From JBDTVS01 sp040007095 (GTDB taxonomy: Bacteria; Acidobacteriota; Vicinamibacteria; Vicinamibacterales; CAVVIG01): a stretch of DNA of 64,000 nt. Shown here in pieces: positions 31,150-39,694 of this stretch. The stretch lies in assembly GCA_040007095.1 (NCBI GenBank), contig JBDTVS010000018.1, positions 7,862 through 71,861 on the forward strand, in the 5' to 3' direction. The notes below the pieces were generated by a model. It ran no database searches. It was not told the origin of the DNA and saw only the letters and a program-made list of their open reading frames with translations. Within the stretch, counting starts at the first letter, position 1. The number at the start of each line of letters is the position of its first letter. Made by a program: the position numbers and the translations under genes.

Positions 31150-33792
31150 ATGCCCGTCCCCCCTGATGACCTCTCACACGATCCCCGAACCAGCGCGGTT
31201 ACGGTGGATGTCGGCGGTGCGGCAACGCCCGCGAGCTTCGGATCGACTCGCTTCGTGCCCGGTTCGGTGGTGGCCGGACGATACCGCCTCGTCGCACTGC
31301 TCGGACGCGGCGGAATGGGAGAGGTTTACCGCGCCGACGACCTGACCCTCAATCAGACGGTGGCGCTGAAAGTCCTTCCCCGACTCGATCGGGGCGCGGG
31401 CGGCGCCGACGATACGGCGCGTCTGGCTCGACTCCATAACGAACTGCGCATCGCACGCCAGGTATCGCACAAGAACGTCTGCCGTCTGTACGACATCGGC
31501 GACGCCGACGGCCGCCGATTCCTGACGATGGAGTACGTCGACGGCGAGGATCTGGCCTCGCTGCTGCGGCGGATCGGCCGCATTCCGCAGGACAAGGCGA
31601 TTCAGATCGCGCGTCAGTTGTGCGCGGGCGTGGCGGCCGCGCACGAGCGGGGGGTGCTCCACCGCGACCTGAAGCCCAGCAACGTGATGATTGACGGCGA
31701 CGGTAACGTGCGCATCACTGATTTCGGCATTGCCACGGCCACCGGCGATGCCGGCACCGACATCGCCGGAACGCCGCAATACATGGCGCCGGAGCAGTTC
31801 ACGGGGCATCCGGCGTCGATCAAGACCGACATCTACGCACTGGGGTTGATTCTCTTCGAGCTTTTCACCGGGCGACGCGTGAACGACGCCAAGACGATCG
31901 GCGACGTGAGACAGCTGCACGAAACAGGCAGTGTCACACTCCCTTCGTCGATCGTTCGGGACCTCGATCCCGCGGTCGAGCGCGTCATCCTCCGCTGCCT
32001 GGAGCGCGATCCGGATCGCCGGCCCGCGTCCGCGCTCGCGGTCGCGGCGGCGCTTCCCGGAGGCGACCCGCTGGCCGCGGCATTGGCCGCGGGAGAGACG
32101 CCGTCGCCCGATCTGCTGGTCGCTGCCGGTGAGTCCGAAGCGTTTGCGATAGTACCGGCATTGTCCATGGCCGTGTCGTTCGTCGTCGTCCTGCTGGTGT
32201 TTGCGGCTTTTGCAAGCCGCGCGTCGCTTGCCGGGCTGGTACCGATGGACAAACCGCGCGACGTGCTCGTGGATCGCACCGTGCAGGTCATCAGGAGCCT
32301 GGGCTATCAGTCGGTCATCGCCGATCGAGTATCCGGTTTCGCGCCCCTGCCGGGCTATCTGGCATGGGCACAGCGCAGCGGTCCTGCCGACTGGTGGAAA
32401 TCACTTGGCTCGGGCACGCCGCCAGCACTCTTGTTCTGGTCCCGCACGAGTCCGCGCGACTTCATCCCGGTGAGGCCGGCCGGCGCGGTGACGCCGATCG
32501 ATCCGCCGATGAACGTGTCTGGAATGCACCAGATCTTTCTCGACACGCGTGGCCGCCTGGTCGAGTTTCACAGCGTCCCGCCACAAGTGGAAACCGAGAA
32601 GGGGCTTGGCGATCCGCCGCCATGGCGGAAGCTGTTCGACGAAGCGGAGCTGAACTTCGACGCGTTCACACCGGCCGCCCCGCAGTGGACGCCACGTGAC
32701 TACGGGGACACCCGCGCCGCGTGGGAGGGGCCGCTATCGGAGCGCCAGGACGTCCGCGTCCGCGTCGAAGCCGCGTCGTTTCGGGGCCTGCCGGTGTCGT
32801 TTCAGATCGTCGGGCCCTGGACACAGGCAACGCGCATGCAACCGCTGCAGCGGACCGTGTCGCAAAGGGTGGGGATCGGTCTATTCGTGGGCGTCTGGAG
32901 TGTCCTCCTCCTGGGCGCGATATTTCTGGCGCGCCGCAACCTGCGCGAGAATCGGGCCGACCGCACGGGCGCGGCGCGACTGGGCATTGGACTCACCGCC
33001 GTCTCGCTGACATCGTCACTCCTGAGCGCCCAGCATGCACTTGCGCCCGAGCTGGAGCTGAACACGATCCTGAGTGCGCTCGCGTTCGCGGCCCGCGTTG
33101 GCGGCGTCGTGTGGGTGCTGTATCTCGCCGCCGAACCATACGCGCGCCGGTTCTGGCCGGACGGCCTCCTGGGATGGACGCGGCTGCTGTCCGGCCGTTT
33201 TCGCGACTCCAGGGTGGGTCACGACATCCTCGTCGGTCTGGCTTTCGCCGGGGCGGAGCTCGTCCTGCATCTTGCCAGGCTGTTGCCGTCTGCTCTTGGG
33301 CGACGTGCACCGTTGCCGCCCTTCGGGGGCTCGCTCTCGCCGTTGATGGAGACGTCGCTGCTGCTGGCTCGCATCCTCGAGTGGCTCTCGACCGCCACGC
33401 AAAGCGGGTTGGCCGCCGCCGTGGTGTTCGTCGTGTTCCTGCTGCTGTTCAAGCGATCGTGGCTGGCGCTGATCCCCGGGATCGTCGTCCTCCTGTTCCT
33501 CAAGGACAACGGCAGCGCAGTTTCCGGCAGCTGGATGGATATCGCGTTCTCGACCGTCCTGATCTCGATGCTGACGTTTGCGCTCTACCGCTACGGCTTG
33601 CTGGTGCTGGTGGTCTCGCTGTTTGTCGGCGCGGTCGTGCAGAACGTGCCGCTCACGCTGAACCCCTCGCTCTGGTGGGCGACACCGTCGAATCTCACGC
33701 TGACGCTGTTCATTGCCCTGGCGGGCTTCGCCTATTACGCCGCGCGGGCCGGCCAACCGCTGTTGTGGCCGGCGCTGAAGGATGCCCGGTGA
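31150..33792 (+). CDS. Membrane Ser/Thr protein kinase with polytopic C-terminus
   Basis: 880 residues. The Hanks-type kinase domain (about 45-305) is complete: GRGGMGEVY (52-60), Lys74, Glu98, HRD 171-173, DFG 191-193 and APE 213-215. A transmembrane helix lies near 338-360. A roughly 200-residue presumably extracytoplasmic segment follows, then about eight hydrophobic helices from 575 to the end, an unusual arrangement compared with PASTA or WD40 receptor kinases. It starts 14 bases after the truncated paralogue. The C-terminus may sense membrane or small-molecule signals; no family was recognised for it. Confidence 0.9.
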   Translation: MPVPPDDLSHDPRTSAVTVDVGGAATPASFGSTRFVPGSVVAGRYRLVALLGRGGMGEVYRADDLTLNQTVALKVLPRLDRGAGGADDTARLARLHNELRIARQVSHKNVCRLYDIGDADGRRFLTMEYVDGEDLASLLRRIGRIPQDKAIQIARQLCAGVAAAHERGVLHRDLKPSNVMIDGDGNVRITDFGIATATGDAGTDIAGTPQYMAPEQFTGHPASIKTDIYALGLILFELFTGRRVNDAKTIGDVRQLHETGSVTLPSSIVRDLDPAVERVILRCLERDPDRRPASALAVAAALPGGDPLAAALAAGETPSPDLLVAAGESEAFAIVPALSMAVSFVVVLLVFAAFASRASLAGLVPMDKPRDVLVDRTVQVIRSLGYQSVIADRVSGFAPLPGYLAWAQRSGPADWWKSLGSGTPPALLFWSRTSPRDFIPVRPAGAVTPIDPPMNVSGMHQIFLDTRGRLVEFHSVPPQVETEKGLGDPPPWRKLFDEAELNFDAFTPAAPQWTPRDYGDTRAAWEGPLSERQDVRVRVEAASFRGLPVSFQIVGPWTQATRMQPLQRTVSQRVGIGLFVGVWSVLLLGAIFLARRNLRENRADRTGAARLGIGLTAVSLTSSLLSAQHALAPELELNTILSALAFAARVGGVVWVLYLAAEPYARRFWPDGLLGWTRLLSGRFRDSRVGHDILVGLAFAGAELVLHLARLLPSALGRRAPLPPFGGSLSPLMETSLLLARILEWLSTATQSGLAAAVVFVVFLLLFKRSWLALIPGIVVLLFLKDNGSAVSGSWMDIAFSTVLISMLTFALYRYGLLVLVVSLFVGAVVQNVPLTLNPSLWWATPSNLTLTLFIALAGFAYYAARAGQPLLWPALKDAR

Positions 33793-33851
33793 GCGCGTGA
33801 GTGGGGTCGAGCTTCAGAGATGGCTCATTGTAGAAGAACCCTTCTGGGGCC

Positions 33852-33939
33852 CGGTGTGCTCGGCGAGCTCGGTGGTTTTTCACCCGTGTGTAATGTCCGG
33901 CCTTATAGCCGGACCGCGAGAGTCCGCCTGAAGGCGGAC
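33852..33939. repeat. CTCGGTG-type repeat and two-hairpin module, copy 2
   Basis: CGGTGTGCTCGGCGAGCTCG is followed by GGTGGTTTTTCACC, then two hairpins: GTCCGGC/GCCGGAC (33895-33901, 33908-33914) and GTCCGCC-TGAA-GGCGGAC (33922-33939). The block separates the convergent kinase and amidohydrolase genes and could terminate both. The second hairpin recurs, decayed, at 7415-7430. Confidence 0.6.
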
Positions 33940-33951
33940 ACTACGTCCAAA

Positions 33952-34974
33952 CTAGACCGGCGAAGCCGACGCACCGAGATGGAGGAGTCGTTCCGCGTTG
34001 CCGAAGTAGATCCGGTCCTTGTCCGCCTGGCTCAGATCGAGGCTCTCGATCACCTTGATCGTTTCGCGCATGTAGAGTCCCGGCGTGGGATCGAACGGCA
34101 TGTCGCTCGCAAACAGCACACGGTCCGCGCCGAAAAACTCCAGGCCGCAGCGCGTGGCCGCCCGTGCGCCGAACATCGCCGTGTCGGCATGAAACTGACG
34201 GAAGTAGTCGACCGGCCGCTTCTTCAGCGTGCGCAGCAGGGAGGCATAGTCCACCTCGGACGTACGGACACCCAACTGGTCCCAGCCATAACCTACCCGC
34301 CCTTCGAGGTACGGCACGATGCCGCCCAGATGGTGAGTGATGATCGTCAACCCGGGATGCCGGTCGAACAGGCCGGAGAAGACCAGCCGTGCCATCGCGG
34401 CGCTCGTCTCGTACGGCCAACCAAGCGCCCACCAGATTTCAAACGCGGACGTCTCTTCGGCCTTGTAGTCGCGCATCGAGGCGCCGCGCGCCGGATGCAG
34501 CCACACCGGCACGTCACGGCGTGCCGCTTCGTCGAAGAGTGGCAGGAACTCGGGCGCGTCGAGCGGCTTCCCCGCGACGTTCGTGTAGATCATCACGCCC
34601 TTCGCGCCGAGCTGGTCGATGGCGCGTGCCATCTCCGCCAACGACGCGTCGACGTTGTTCATCGGCATTGACGCCGCAAACGCAATGAATCGATCCGGAT
34701 GCCTGGCCACCAGCGCCGCCAGGCCGTCGTTGGCCTCGCGCGCGACGGCCGCAGACTCGTCCGGCCCGGCGAGAACCTCGATCGGCGGTTGGCCCAGCGT
34801 GATGACCTGGCGCACGTCCTCGAATTCATCGAGAATCCGGAAGCGATGGTCGAGGTCGAACGCCAACGTCGCGTTCGCCATGCGTTTCCCGATCTCCTTG
34901 CCGGCCGCGCCGCTGATGATGTATCGATCGAAAAAAGCTTTGGGGAAGACATGATTGAAGATATCGATCTTCAT
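33952..34974 (-). CDS. Amidohydrolase_2 family enzyme (ACMSD-like decarboxylase or hydrolase)
   Basis: A 340-residue TIM-barrel metalloenzyme. Metal ligands are visible: an Asn-His pair in IDIFNHVFP at the N-terminus (most relatives have HxH, here NxH), VWLHPARG, ITHHLGGIVPY and FASDMPFD. This family includes ACMSD and gamma-resorcylate-type decarboxylases that act on aromatic or ring-cleavage carboxylates. The start overlaps the MFS transporter stop by four bases, and that transporter looks like an aromatic-acid symporter. Uptake followed by decarboxylation or hydrolysis of an aromatic acid is the natural hypothesis; the substrate is unknown. Confidence 0.82.
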   Translation of the reverse strand: MKIDIFNHVFPKAFFDRYIISGAAGKEIGKRMANATLAFDLDHRFRILDEFEDVRQVITLGQPPIEVLAGPDESAAVAREANDGLAALVARHPDRFIAFAASMPMNNVDASLAEMARAIDQLGAKGVMIYTNVAGKPLDAPEFLPLFDEAARRDVPVWLHPARGASMRDYKAEETSAFEIWWALGWPYETSAAMARLVFSGLFDRHPGLTIITHHLGGIVPYLEGRVGYGWDQLGVRTSEVDYASLLRTLKKRPVDYFRQFHADTAMFGARAATRCGLEFFGADRVLFASDMPFDPTPGLYMRETIKVIESLDLSQADKDRIYFGNAERLLHLGASASPV

Positions 34975-36305
34975 TTCGACTCGTCTCTCCTCAGTAGGGA
35001 CACGCTCGCGGCCGCTGCCGTGGCGATAAGGGCGGGCACCGCCGCGGCCCAGAACACCTGGCGGATCGCCGTGCCCTGAACCAGCAGCTGCCCGCCGAGA
35101 ATGGGACCGACAATCGACCCGATACGGCCGATCCCCAGCGCCCAGCCGACGCCGGTCGAACGGATTCGCGTGGGATAGAACTCGGCCGTCAACGCGTGCG
35201 ACGCGTTCTGCCCGCCGATGATCCCCAGCCCGGCGCAGGCGATCGTCAGGGCGAGCGCCGGAACCGACGCGCCCACCTTACCGATCAGCAGCACGGACAT
35301 GGCGGCCCACAGATAGCACGCCGCCAGTACCCAGAACGAAAGATGTCGATCGAGCACTCTGCCCAGGACGAGCGCGCCGCCGATGCCGCCGACCTGAAAC
35401 AACGTGGTCAACAGAATGGCCGTGCTCACAGGTATGCCGGCGTCGCTGATGATCGTCGGCAGCCAGCTGGTCAAAAAATAGAGGTTGAGGAGATTCATGA
35501 AGTAGACGACCCAGATCAGCACGGTACCGACCGCCCGTCCTTCCGTGAACAGCTGCTTCACGACGAAGACACCGCTGTCTGACTGAAGCTCGTCAATGCC
35601 CGGCGACAACTCCCGTGGGATGACGACGTGCGGCGCCATGCGCGTGAGGTATTGCCGCGCGCGTCCGTCGTGGGCCCCTTTGACCAGGAGGAACCGGATG
35701 GATTCCGGCAGCAGGAAGAACGCCGCCGCCGCAATCAGGATCGGCACCACACCACCCACCACGAAGACCGACTCCCAGCCAAATCGCGGGATCAGGGCGG
35801 CGGCCACGAACCCGCCAAGCGCGGCGCCCAGAGAGAAGCCGCAGATCATGGCGATCACCGCTGTCGGCCGGCGCCGGCGGGGCATGTACTCTGACGTCAA
35901 GGCGATCGCGTTCGGCATCGCGCCGCCCATGCCGAGCCCGGTCAACACTCGGAAGGCGATCAACGCTTCCACCGACGTGGCCGTTGCGGTGAGCAGGGAA
36001 CCCACGCCAAAGATCAGCGCACAGACGACGAGAACCGGCTTCCGGCCGACCTGGTCGGCAACCGGACCGCTCAGCAAGGCACCGATCATCATCCCGAAGA
36101 GCCCGGTGGAGATCACCGAGCCGAGGACGCTTCGCGGTATGTGCAATGCCGCGGTCAGCGCTGGAGCGACATATCCCATCGCCTGGGCATCGAACCCGTC
36201 GACCGACACGATGAGTCCGCACATGACCGCCACCAGCAGCTGGTAGCGTCCAACCGGGCGGTCGTCGATGAATGCGCGGATGTCGAGAACAGTGGCTGAC
36301 GTCAC
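34971..36305 (-). CDS. MFS transporter, aromatic acid:H+ symporter-like
   Basis: About 444 residues from GTG 36305 with twelve predicted helices. The first helix holds VSVDGFDAQAMGYVAPAL, the DGxD-type motif of the AAHS group (PcaK, BenK-like), and the loop after helix 2 has DQVGRKPV, the MFS signature. The long cytoplasmic loop between helices 6 and 7 (about 225-265) includes the usual LPESIRFLL. It is coupled by a four-base overlap to the amidohydrolase. The frame is open upstream to 36398 but has no good start; the assigned GTG lacks a clear ribosome-binding site. Confidence 0.85.
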   Translation of the reverse strand: MTSATVLDIRAFIDDRPVGRYQLLVAVMCGLIVSVDGFDAQAMGYVAPALTAALHIPRSVLGSVISTGLFGMMIGALLSGPVADQVGRKPVLVVCALIFGVGSLLTATATSVEALIAFRVLTGLGMGGAMPNAIALTSEYMPRRRRPTAVIAMICGFSLGAALGGFVAAALIPRFGWESVFVVGGVVPILIAAAAFFLLPESIRFLLVKGAHDGRARQYLTRMAPHVVIPRELSPGIDELQSDSGVFVVKQLFTEGRAVGTVLIWVVYFMNLLNLYFLTSWLPTIISDAGIPVSTAILLTTLFQVGGIGGALVLGRVLDRHLSFWVLAACYLWAAMSVLLIGKVGASVPALALTIACAGLGIIGGQNASHALTAEFYPTRIRSTGVGWALGIGRIGSIVGPILGGQLLVQGTAIRQVFWAAAVPALIATAAAASVSLLRRDESK

Positions 36306-36414
36306 GATGCGCCGTGGAAGACTATACTCCGCGCCGCGCGAGCAGCCATTTCTTTGCTGTCGCTCGGCGACGGCGAGGCAGGTCCCCCGCCGCCGCAATC
36401 GTTGGGGGAGCTAG

Positions 36415-36572
36415 CAGCCCGTGGTGAAAGTCCGTCGTCGCACCGAGGCGGGCGATGCGCCCGGATCGCCAGGCGTGAAACGCGAGAATACCGGGAGTAT
36501 TTGAGCGTTGAGCAACGCCGCGAGGCGGGATGCAGCGTTCGCCGAATGCAGACGGACTTTTACCACGGGCTG
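36415..36572 (-). repeat. 158-bp palindrome-ended element, copy B
   Basis: An inverted copy relative to A and C. Read on the minus strand it begins CAGCCCGTGGTAAAAGTC and ends GACTTTCACCACGGGCTG, and differs from copy C at only about five positions by eye. Both flanks are CTAG, which may be a 4-bp target duplication. On the minus strand the left end immediately follows the TAG stop codon of the propeller gene. Confidence 0.9.
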
Positions 36573-37709
36573 CTAGCGGGCGGCCCGGAGTGTGACCTTC
36601 TGCACGCGCCAATTGATCATCTCGCCGACGAGCAGCTCGTTGTCGTTGCGGCACTCGATCGAATTGGCGAGACCGAACTGCTTCGGCAGCCGGCCGGCGG
36701 AGCCGAACTTGCCGACGACGCGTCCGTCGAGCTGGACTTTGTAGATGGCGGCGTCTTCCATGCCGTCGGGATCACCAGAGTGTGAGATGTACAAGTACTG
36801 CGTCGGTCCGGTGCTCAGGCACATCGTCAGGGGCGTGCCAACGTTGCCGAACTGGGATTTGAACGTCCCATCCGCGTCGAACACCTGAATGCGCTTGTTG
36901 CCGACGTCTGCCACGTAGACGTTCCCCTGTGCGTCCACGGCCAGGCTCTTCACGCCGGCGAACTGTCCGTTCTCGGAGCCGGTTGAACCCCATTGCCTGA
37001 TGAACTTGCCGTCCTTGTCGAACTTCGCGACGCGGTTGGTATTGCCGATGCCGTCGGCGATGTAGATATTGCCGGCCCGATCCCAGGCGACGTCCGTTGG
37101 CCGGTTGAAGGTGGAGCCCGGTATGCCCGCGCCGGGAAGTCCGCCGCCCCTTCCGCCTGCACCGCCTGGCGCCGCGCCGCGGCCGCCGCCCCCAGCCCCT
37201 TCCGGTGCCGCACCACGCCCGCCTTCTGCCCCACCTCGTGGCGCCGCCGGACGCACGTTGATGGCCTCGGGTTTACGACCGAGCACAAGAGCGATGCGTC
37301 CCTCCGTGTCGAACTTGACCACCTGACTGGCCGCATCGTCGATCGTCCACACGTTGTCCTGGGGATCGACTCGCAGACCGATCGCGGCATTGAAGCCGTA
37401 CACGTCCTGCCCAAGCTCTCGCTCGAACTTTCCGTTGCGGTCAAACTGCAGCAGCCGCGAGCCGTTGCGGGCAAAGGTCCGGTTGTCGCCGAGGGTGGCG
37501 TACGGATGGCCGGTGCGCGTGTATACGAAGATCTGGCCCTTCGAATTCTGCCCCACGCCGCCGACTTCGCCGACGAACAGATCGAGCGGCGTCTTCAGCA
37601 GATCCGCGTTGGCGTCGAAGGGAATTTCCGGCACCGCCGTTTGCGCCGGAAGCGACGCGCCAAGCGCCACGATCCCGGCAGCCACGAAAGCCTTGAATGT
37701 TCGTCTCAT
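36573..37709 (-). CDS. Secreted NHL/six-bladed beta-propeller protein with Gly/Ala-rich insert
   Basis: 378 residues with signal peptide (MRRTFKAFVAAGIVALGASLPAQ) and NHL-like repeats such as GNIYIADGIGNTNRVAKFDKDGKF and GNVYVADVGNKRIQVFDADGTF in order. Between about residues 155 and 190 a low-complexity Gly/Ala/Arg linker with GAAPEGAGGGGRGAAPGGAG-type repeats interrupts the propeller. A TAGGAGG site precedes ATG 37709. It follows its paralogue by nine bases. Such propellers bind ligands or proteins; no enzymatic residues were recognised. Confidence 0.85.
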   Translation of the reverse strand: MRRTFKAFVAAGIVALGASLPAQTAVPEIPFDANADLLKTPLDLFVGEVGGVGQNSKGQIFVYTRTGHPYATLGDNRTFARNGSRLLQFDRNGKFERELGQDVYGFNAAIGLRVDPQDNVWTIDDAASQVVKFDTEGRIALVLGRKPEAINVRPAAPRGGAEGGRGAAPEGAGGGGRGAAPGGAGGRGGGLPGAGIPGSTFNRPTDVAWDRAGNIYIADGIGNTNRVAKFDKDGKFIRQWGSTGSENGQFAGVKSLAVDAQGNVYVADVGNKRIQVFDADGTFKSQFGNVGTPLTMCLSTGPTQYLYISHSGDPDGMEDAAIYKVQLDGRVVGKFGSAGRLPKQFGLANSIECRNDNELLVGEMINWRVQKVTLRAAR

Positions 37710-37718
37710 GGCCGCCTC

Positions 37719-38810
37719 CTAGTGCGCGCTCGACTTGACGGCCTGCGGCTTGAGCAGGATTTTCTGGGACCGCCAGTTGTTGATCTCGGCGGTGAAAATG
37801 ACGTTCGGATCGCGGCAGTCCATCTGATGAAGCGTGGCAAACTCGCCGGCGGCCTTGCCGCCCCGCCCGAACTTGCCGATGATCGTACCGTCGAGCTCCA
37901 TCTTGTAGACTTCGCCGGTGAACTCGGCGCCTGCAGCCGGCGCGCTGTCGGGCCAGGAGTTGGAAGAATACAGGTACTGTTTTCCTGGATTCTTCGGGCC
38001 GGGGCCGCCCGAGACACACACCGCCCACGGGTTCCCCACGTTCGTGTAGTTCGCCTTCCAGTTCAGGTCGTTGTCGAGCACCTGCACGCGTGCGTTGCCG
38101 CGATCGCCGACATAGACGTTGCCCTGGAAATCGGTGGCGATGGAATGCGGCGTGTTGAATTGCAGGTTGCCACTGCCTCGCGTGCCGACCGCCTTGACGA
38201 ACCGGCCGGTCTTGTCGAATTTCACCACGCGCGCATCGTCGTAGCCGTCGGACACGAAGATGTTGCCCTGCTGATCCCACGCGACATCCGTCTGGCGGCC
38301 GAACCGGTACTTCTCGTTACGGCCGTGAAACGCACCGCCGCCCGGCATGTTCGCGAGCGACGCCACGGGATCCGCGCGCCGGCCGACCGTCATGATCACC
38401 CGGCCCTCAGGGCTGAACTTGACGAGCATGTCGGTGCCCTCGTCAACCGCCCAGATGTTGTCTTGCGCGTCCACCCGCACGGAGTGCGCAAAGGCGAAGC
38501 CGTAGTTGTTGCGTCCGATCTCGCGCATGAAGCTTCCCTGCGGCGAGTACTCGAACAGACGTGTCTCGTTGGCGCGATGATAGATGTAGATGTTGCCCTT
38601 CGAGTTGGTGGCGATGCCCATGTTCTCGCCGGTATAGATCCCGGGGGAGCTCTTGAAGAAGTTGGGGACCGCTTCGTGCGGGATCACCGGGACATTGGTG
38701 GCCGTGGCCTTGCTCTGGGCCGACAGCGGCCGTTCGAACTGGAAGCACACGAGCGAGAACGCTCCGGCCATGGCGACCAGCGTGAGAGAAGACGTCATAC
38801 AGCGCTTCAT
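37719..38810 (-). CDS. Secreted NHL/six-bladed beta-propeller protein
   Basis: 363 residues from ATG 38810 with GGAGGG upstream and an N-terminal signal sequence (to about residue 30, ending PLSAQ). Repeats such as GNIYIYHRANETRLFEYSPQ, DNIWAVDEGTDMLVKFSPEG, GNIFVSDGYDDARVVKFDKT and GNVYVGDRGNARVQVLDND are propeller blades. It is clearly related to the next gene but lacks the Gly/Ala insert. The pair is probably one transcription unit. The role is unknown; peptidyl-alpha-hydroxyglycine lyase-like propellers look similar but catalysis is not supported here. Confidence 0.85.
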   Translation of the reverse strand: MKRCMTSSLTLVAMAGAFSLVCFQFERPLSAQSKATATNVPVIPHEAVPNFFKSSPGIYTGENMGIATNSKGNIYIYHRANETRLFEYSPQGSFMREIGRNNYGFAFAHSVRVDAQDNIWAVDEGTDMLVKFSPEGRVIMTVGRRADPVASLANMPGGGAFHGRNEKYRFGRQTDVAWDQQGNIFVSDGYDDARVVKFDKTGRFVKAVGTRGSGNLQFNTPHSIATDFQGNVYVGDRGNARVQVLDNDLNWKANYTNVGNPWAVCVSGGPGPKNPGKQYLYSSNSWPDSAPAAGAEFTGEVYKMELDGTIIGKFGRGGKAAGEFATLHQMDCRDPNVIFTAEINNWRSQKILLKPQAVKSSAH

Positions 38811-39228
38811 TGCAGCAGCCCTCCGCGGACAAGCATCAGTCATTCGAGATTCTGCGCAAATCTACCCGACTGGAGCGGCTAGTTCAAGGCCGGAACGGTC
38901 GGGAGAGACACTCATGCATCCGCCGGACAAGCATATAATCCAATCTTCCTCGTAACGCAGCCTTTCGAGCCGCCGGGCGCAAGCCTGGCTGGCAGCGGTT
39001 TATCACCGGCTCTGTGGTCGATAAAGAGGAGGACCGTGACCTGGCGCACGGTTGATTGTGGTCACGCTGGTGGCGGTGAATCGACGGCTACTCCGTGATT
39101 GCGATCACGAAGTGGCTCGAGTCGGCGTTCAATCACATTCCCCTCTCGCTTCTCGAAGCGTGGGGGCGGTTCGGCTATCTGGTCGCTGAAGGACCTGTCG
39201 GTCTTCGTCTGCATCTGTTGTTCGGCTG
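38811..39228 (+). other. Intergenic stretch with a possible promoter and decayed coding sequence
   Basis: TATAAT at 38934-38939 may be a -10 box for rightward transcription, without a clear -35. GAGGAGG at 39030-39036 is followed by a 19-codon frame (GTG 39038) that ends at 39097. An open frame from 39095 encodes a plausible peptide (VIAITKWLESAFNHIPLSLL) but changes character at 39230, where a receiver-like frame begins. I see no complete gene. Confidence 0.4.
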
Positions 39229-39642
39229 GACATGCGCATGCCGATCCTCGATGGCTACCAGGCGACGCGGCGAATTCGCGAGTTGGAATGTGAGCTTGCC
39301 CTGCCGCGCACAACGATTCTTGGCATTGCGGCAAGCGTCTTCGATCACGATCGCGAGCCCGTGCTTGCCGCCGGCTGCGACGACGCCCTCCGCAAGCCGT
39401 TCAAGTCGCACGAGCTGTTCGAGATGCTGGCCCGGCACAAAGGGGTGCTGTTCGAGGAGAGCGAACCCCTGCCGGTGGTCGCCGAGAGCACTCGCACGGA
39501 AAATTTCGAGGCACTGCCGGGCGACTGGTGCAACGACTTCGCGGAGTGCCTGATGACAGGGAATGTCGACCAGGCTCCGCGGCTCGTGGACCGTTTGCCC
39601 GACGCAGAGACCGGCTCGGCGCGTATCTTCGACTGTGCTTGA
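39229..39642 (+). pseudogene. 5'-truncated receiver domain of a hybrid histidine kinase
   Basis: The frame from about 39229 (Asp of LDMRMPILDGYQATRRIREL; first ATG 39232) to TGA 39640-39642 matches the second half of a response-regulator receiver: the phospho-acceptor DMRMP region, ILGIAASVFDHDRE, AGCDDALRKPF with the conserved Lys, and a terminal helix. Strands 1 and 2 and the acidic pair are missing, and upstream in-frame sequence is unrelated and stops at 39187. The tail past 39450 resembles the end of a hybrid kinase. It is most likely the 3' remnant of a deleted sensor gene lying upstream of an intact hybrid kinase. Confidence 0.6.
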
Positions 39643-39694
39643 AGGAGTTCAGAATGGACGAATCGGATCGACTGTTTTCCGCCCATCGACCTTT

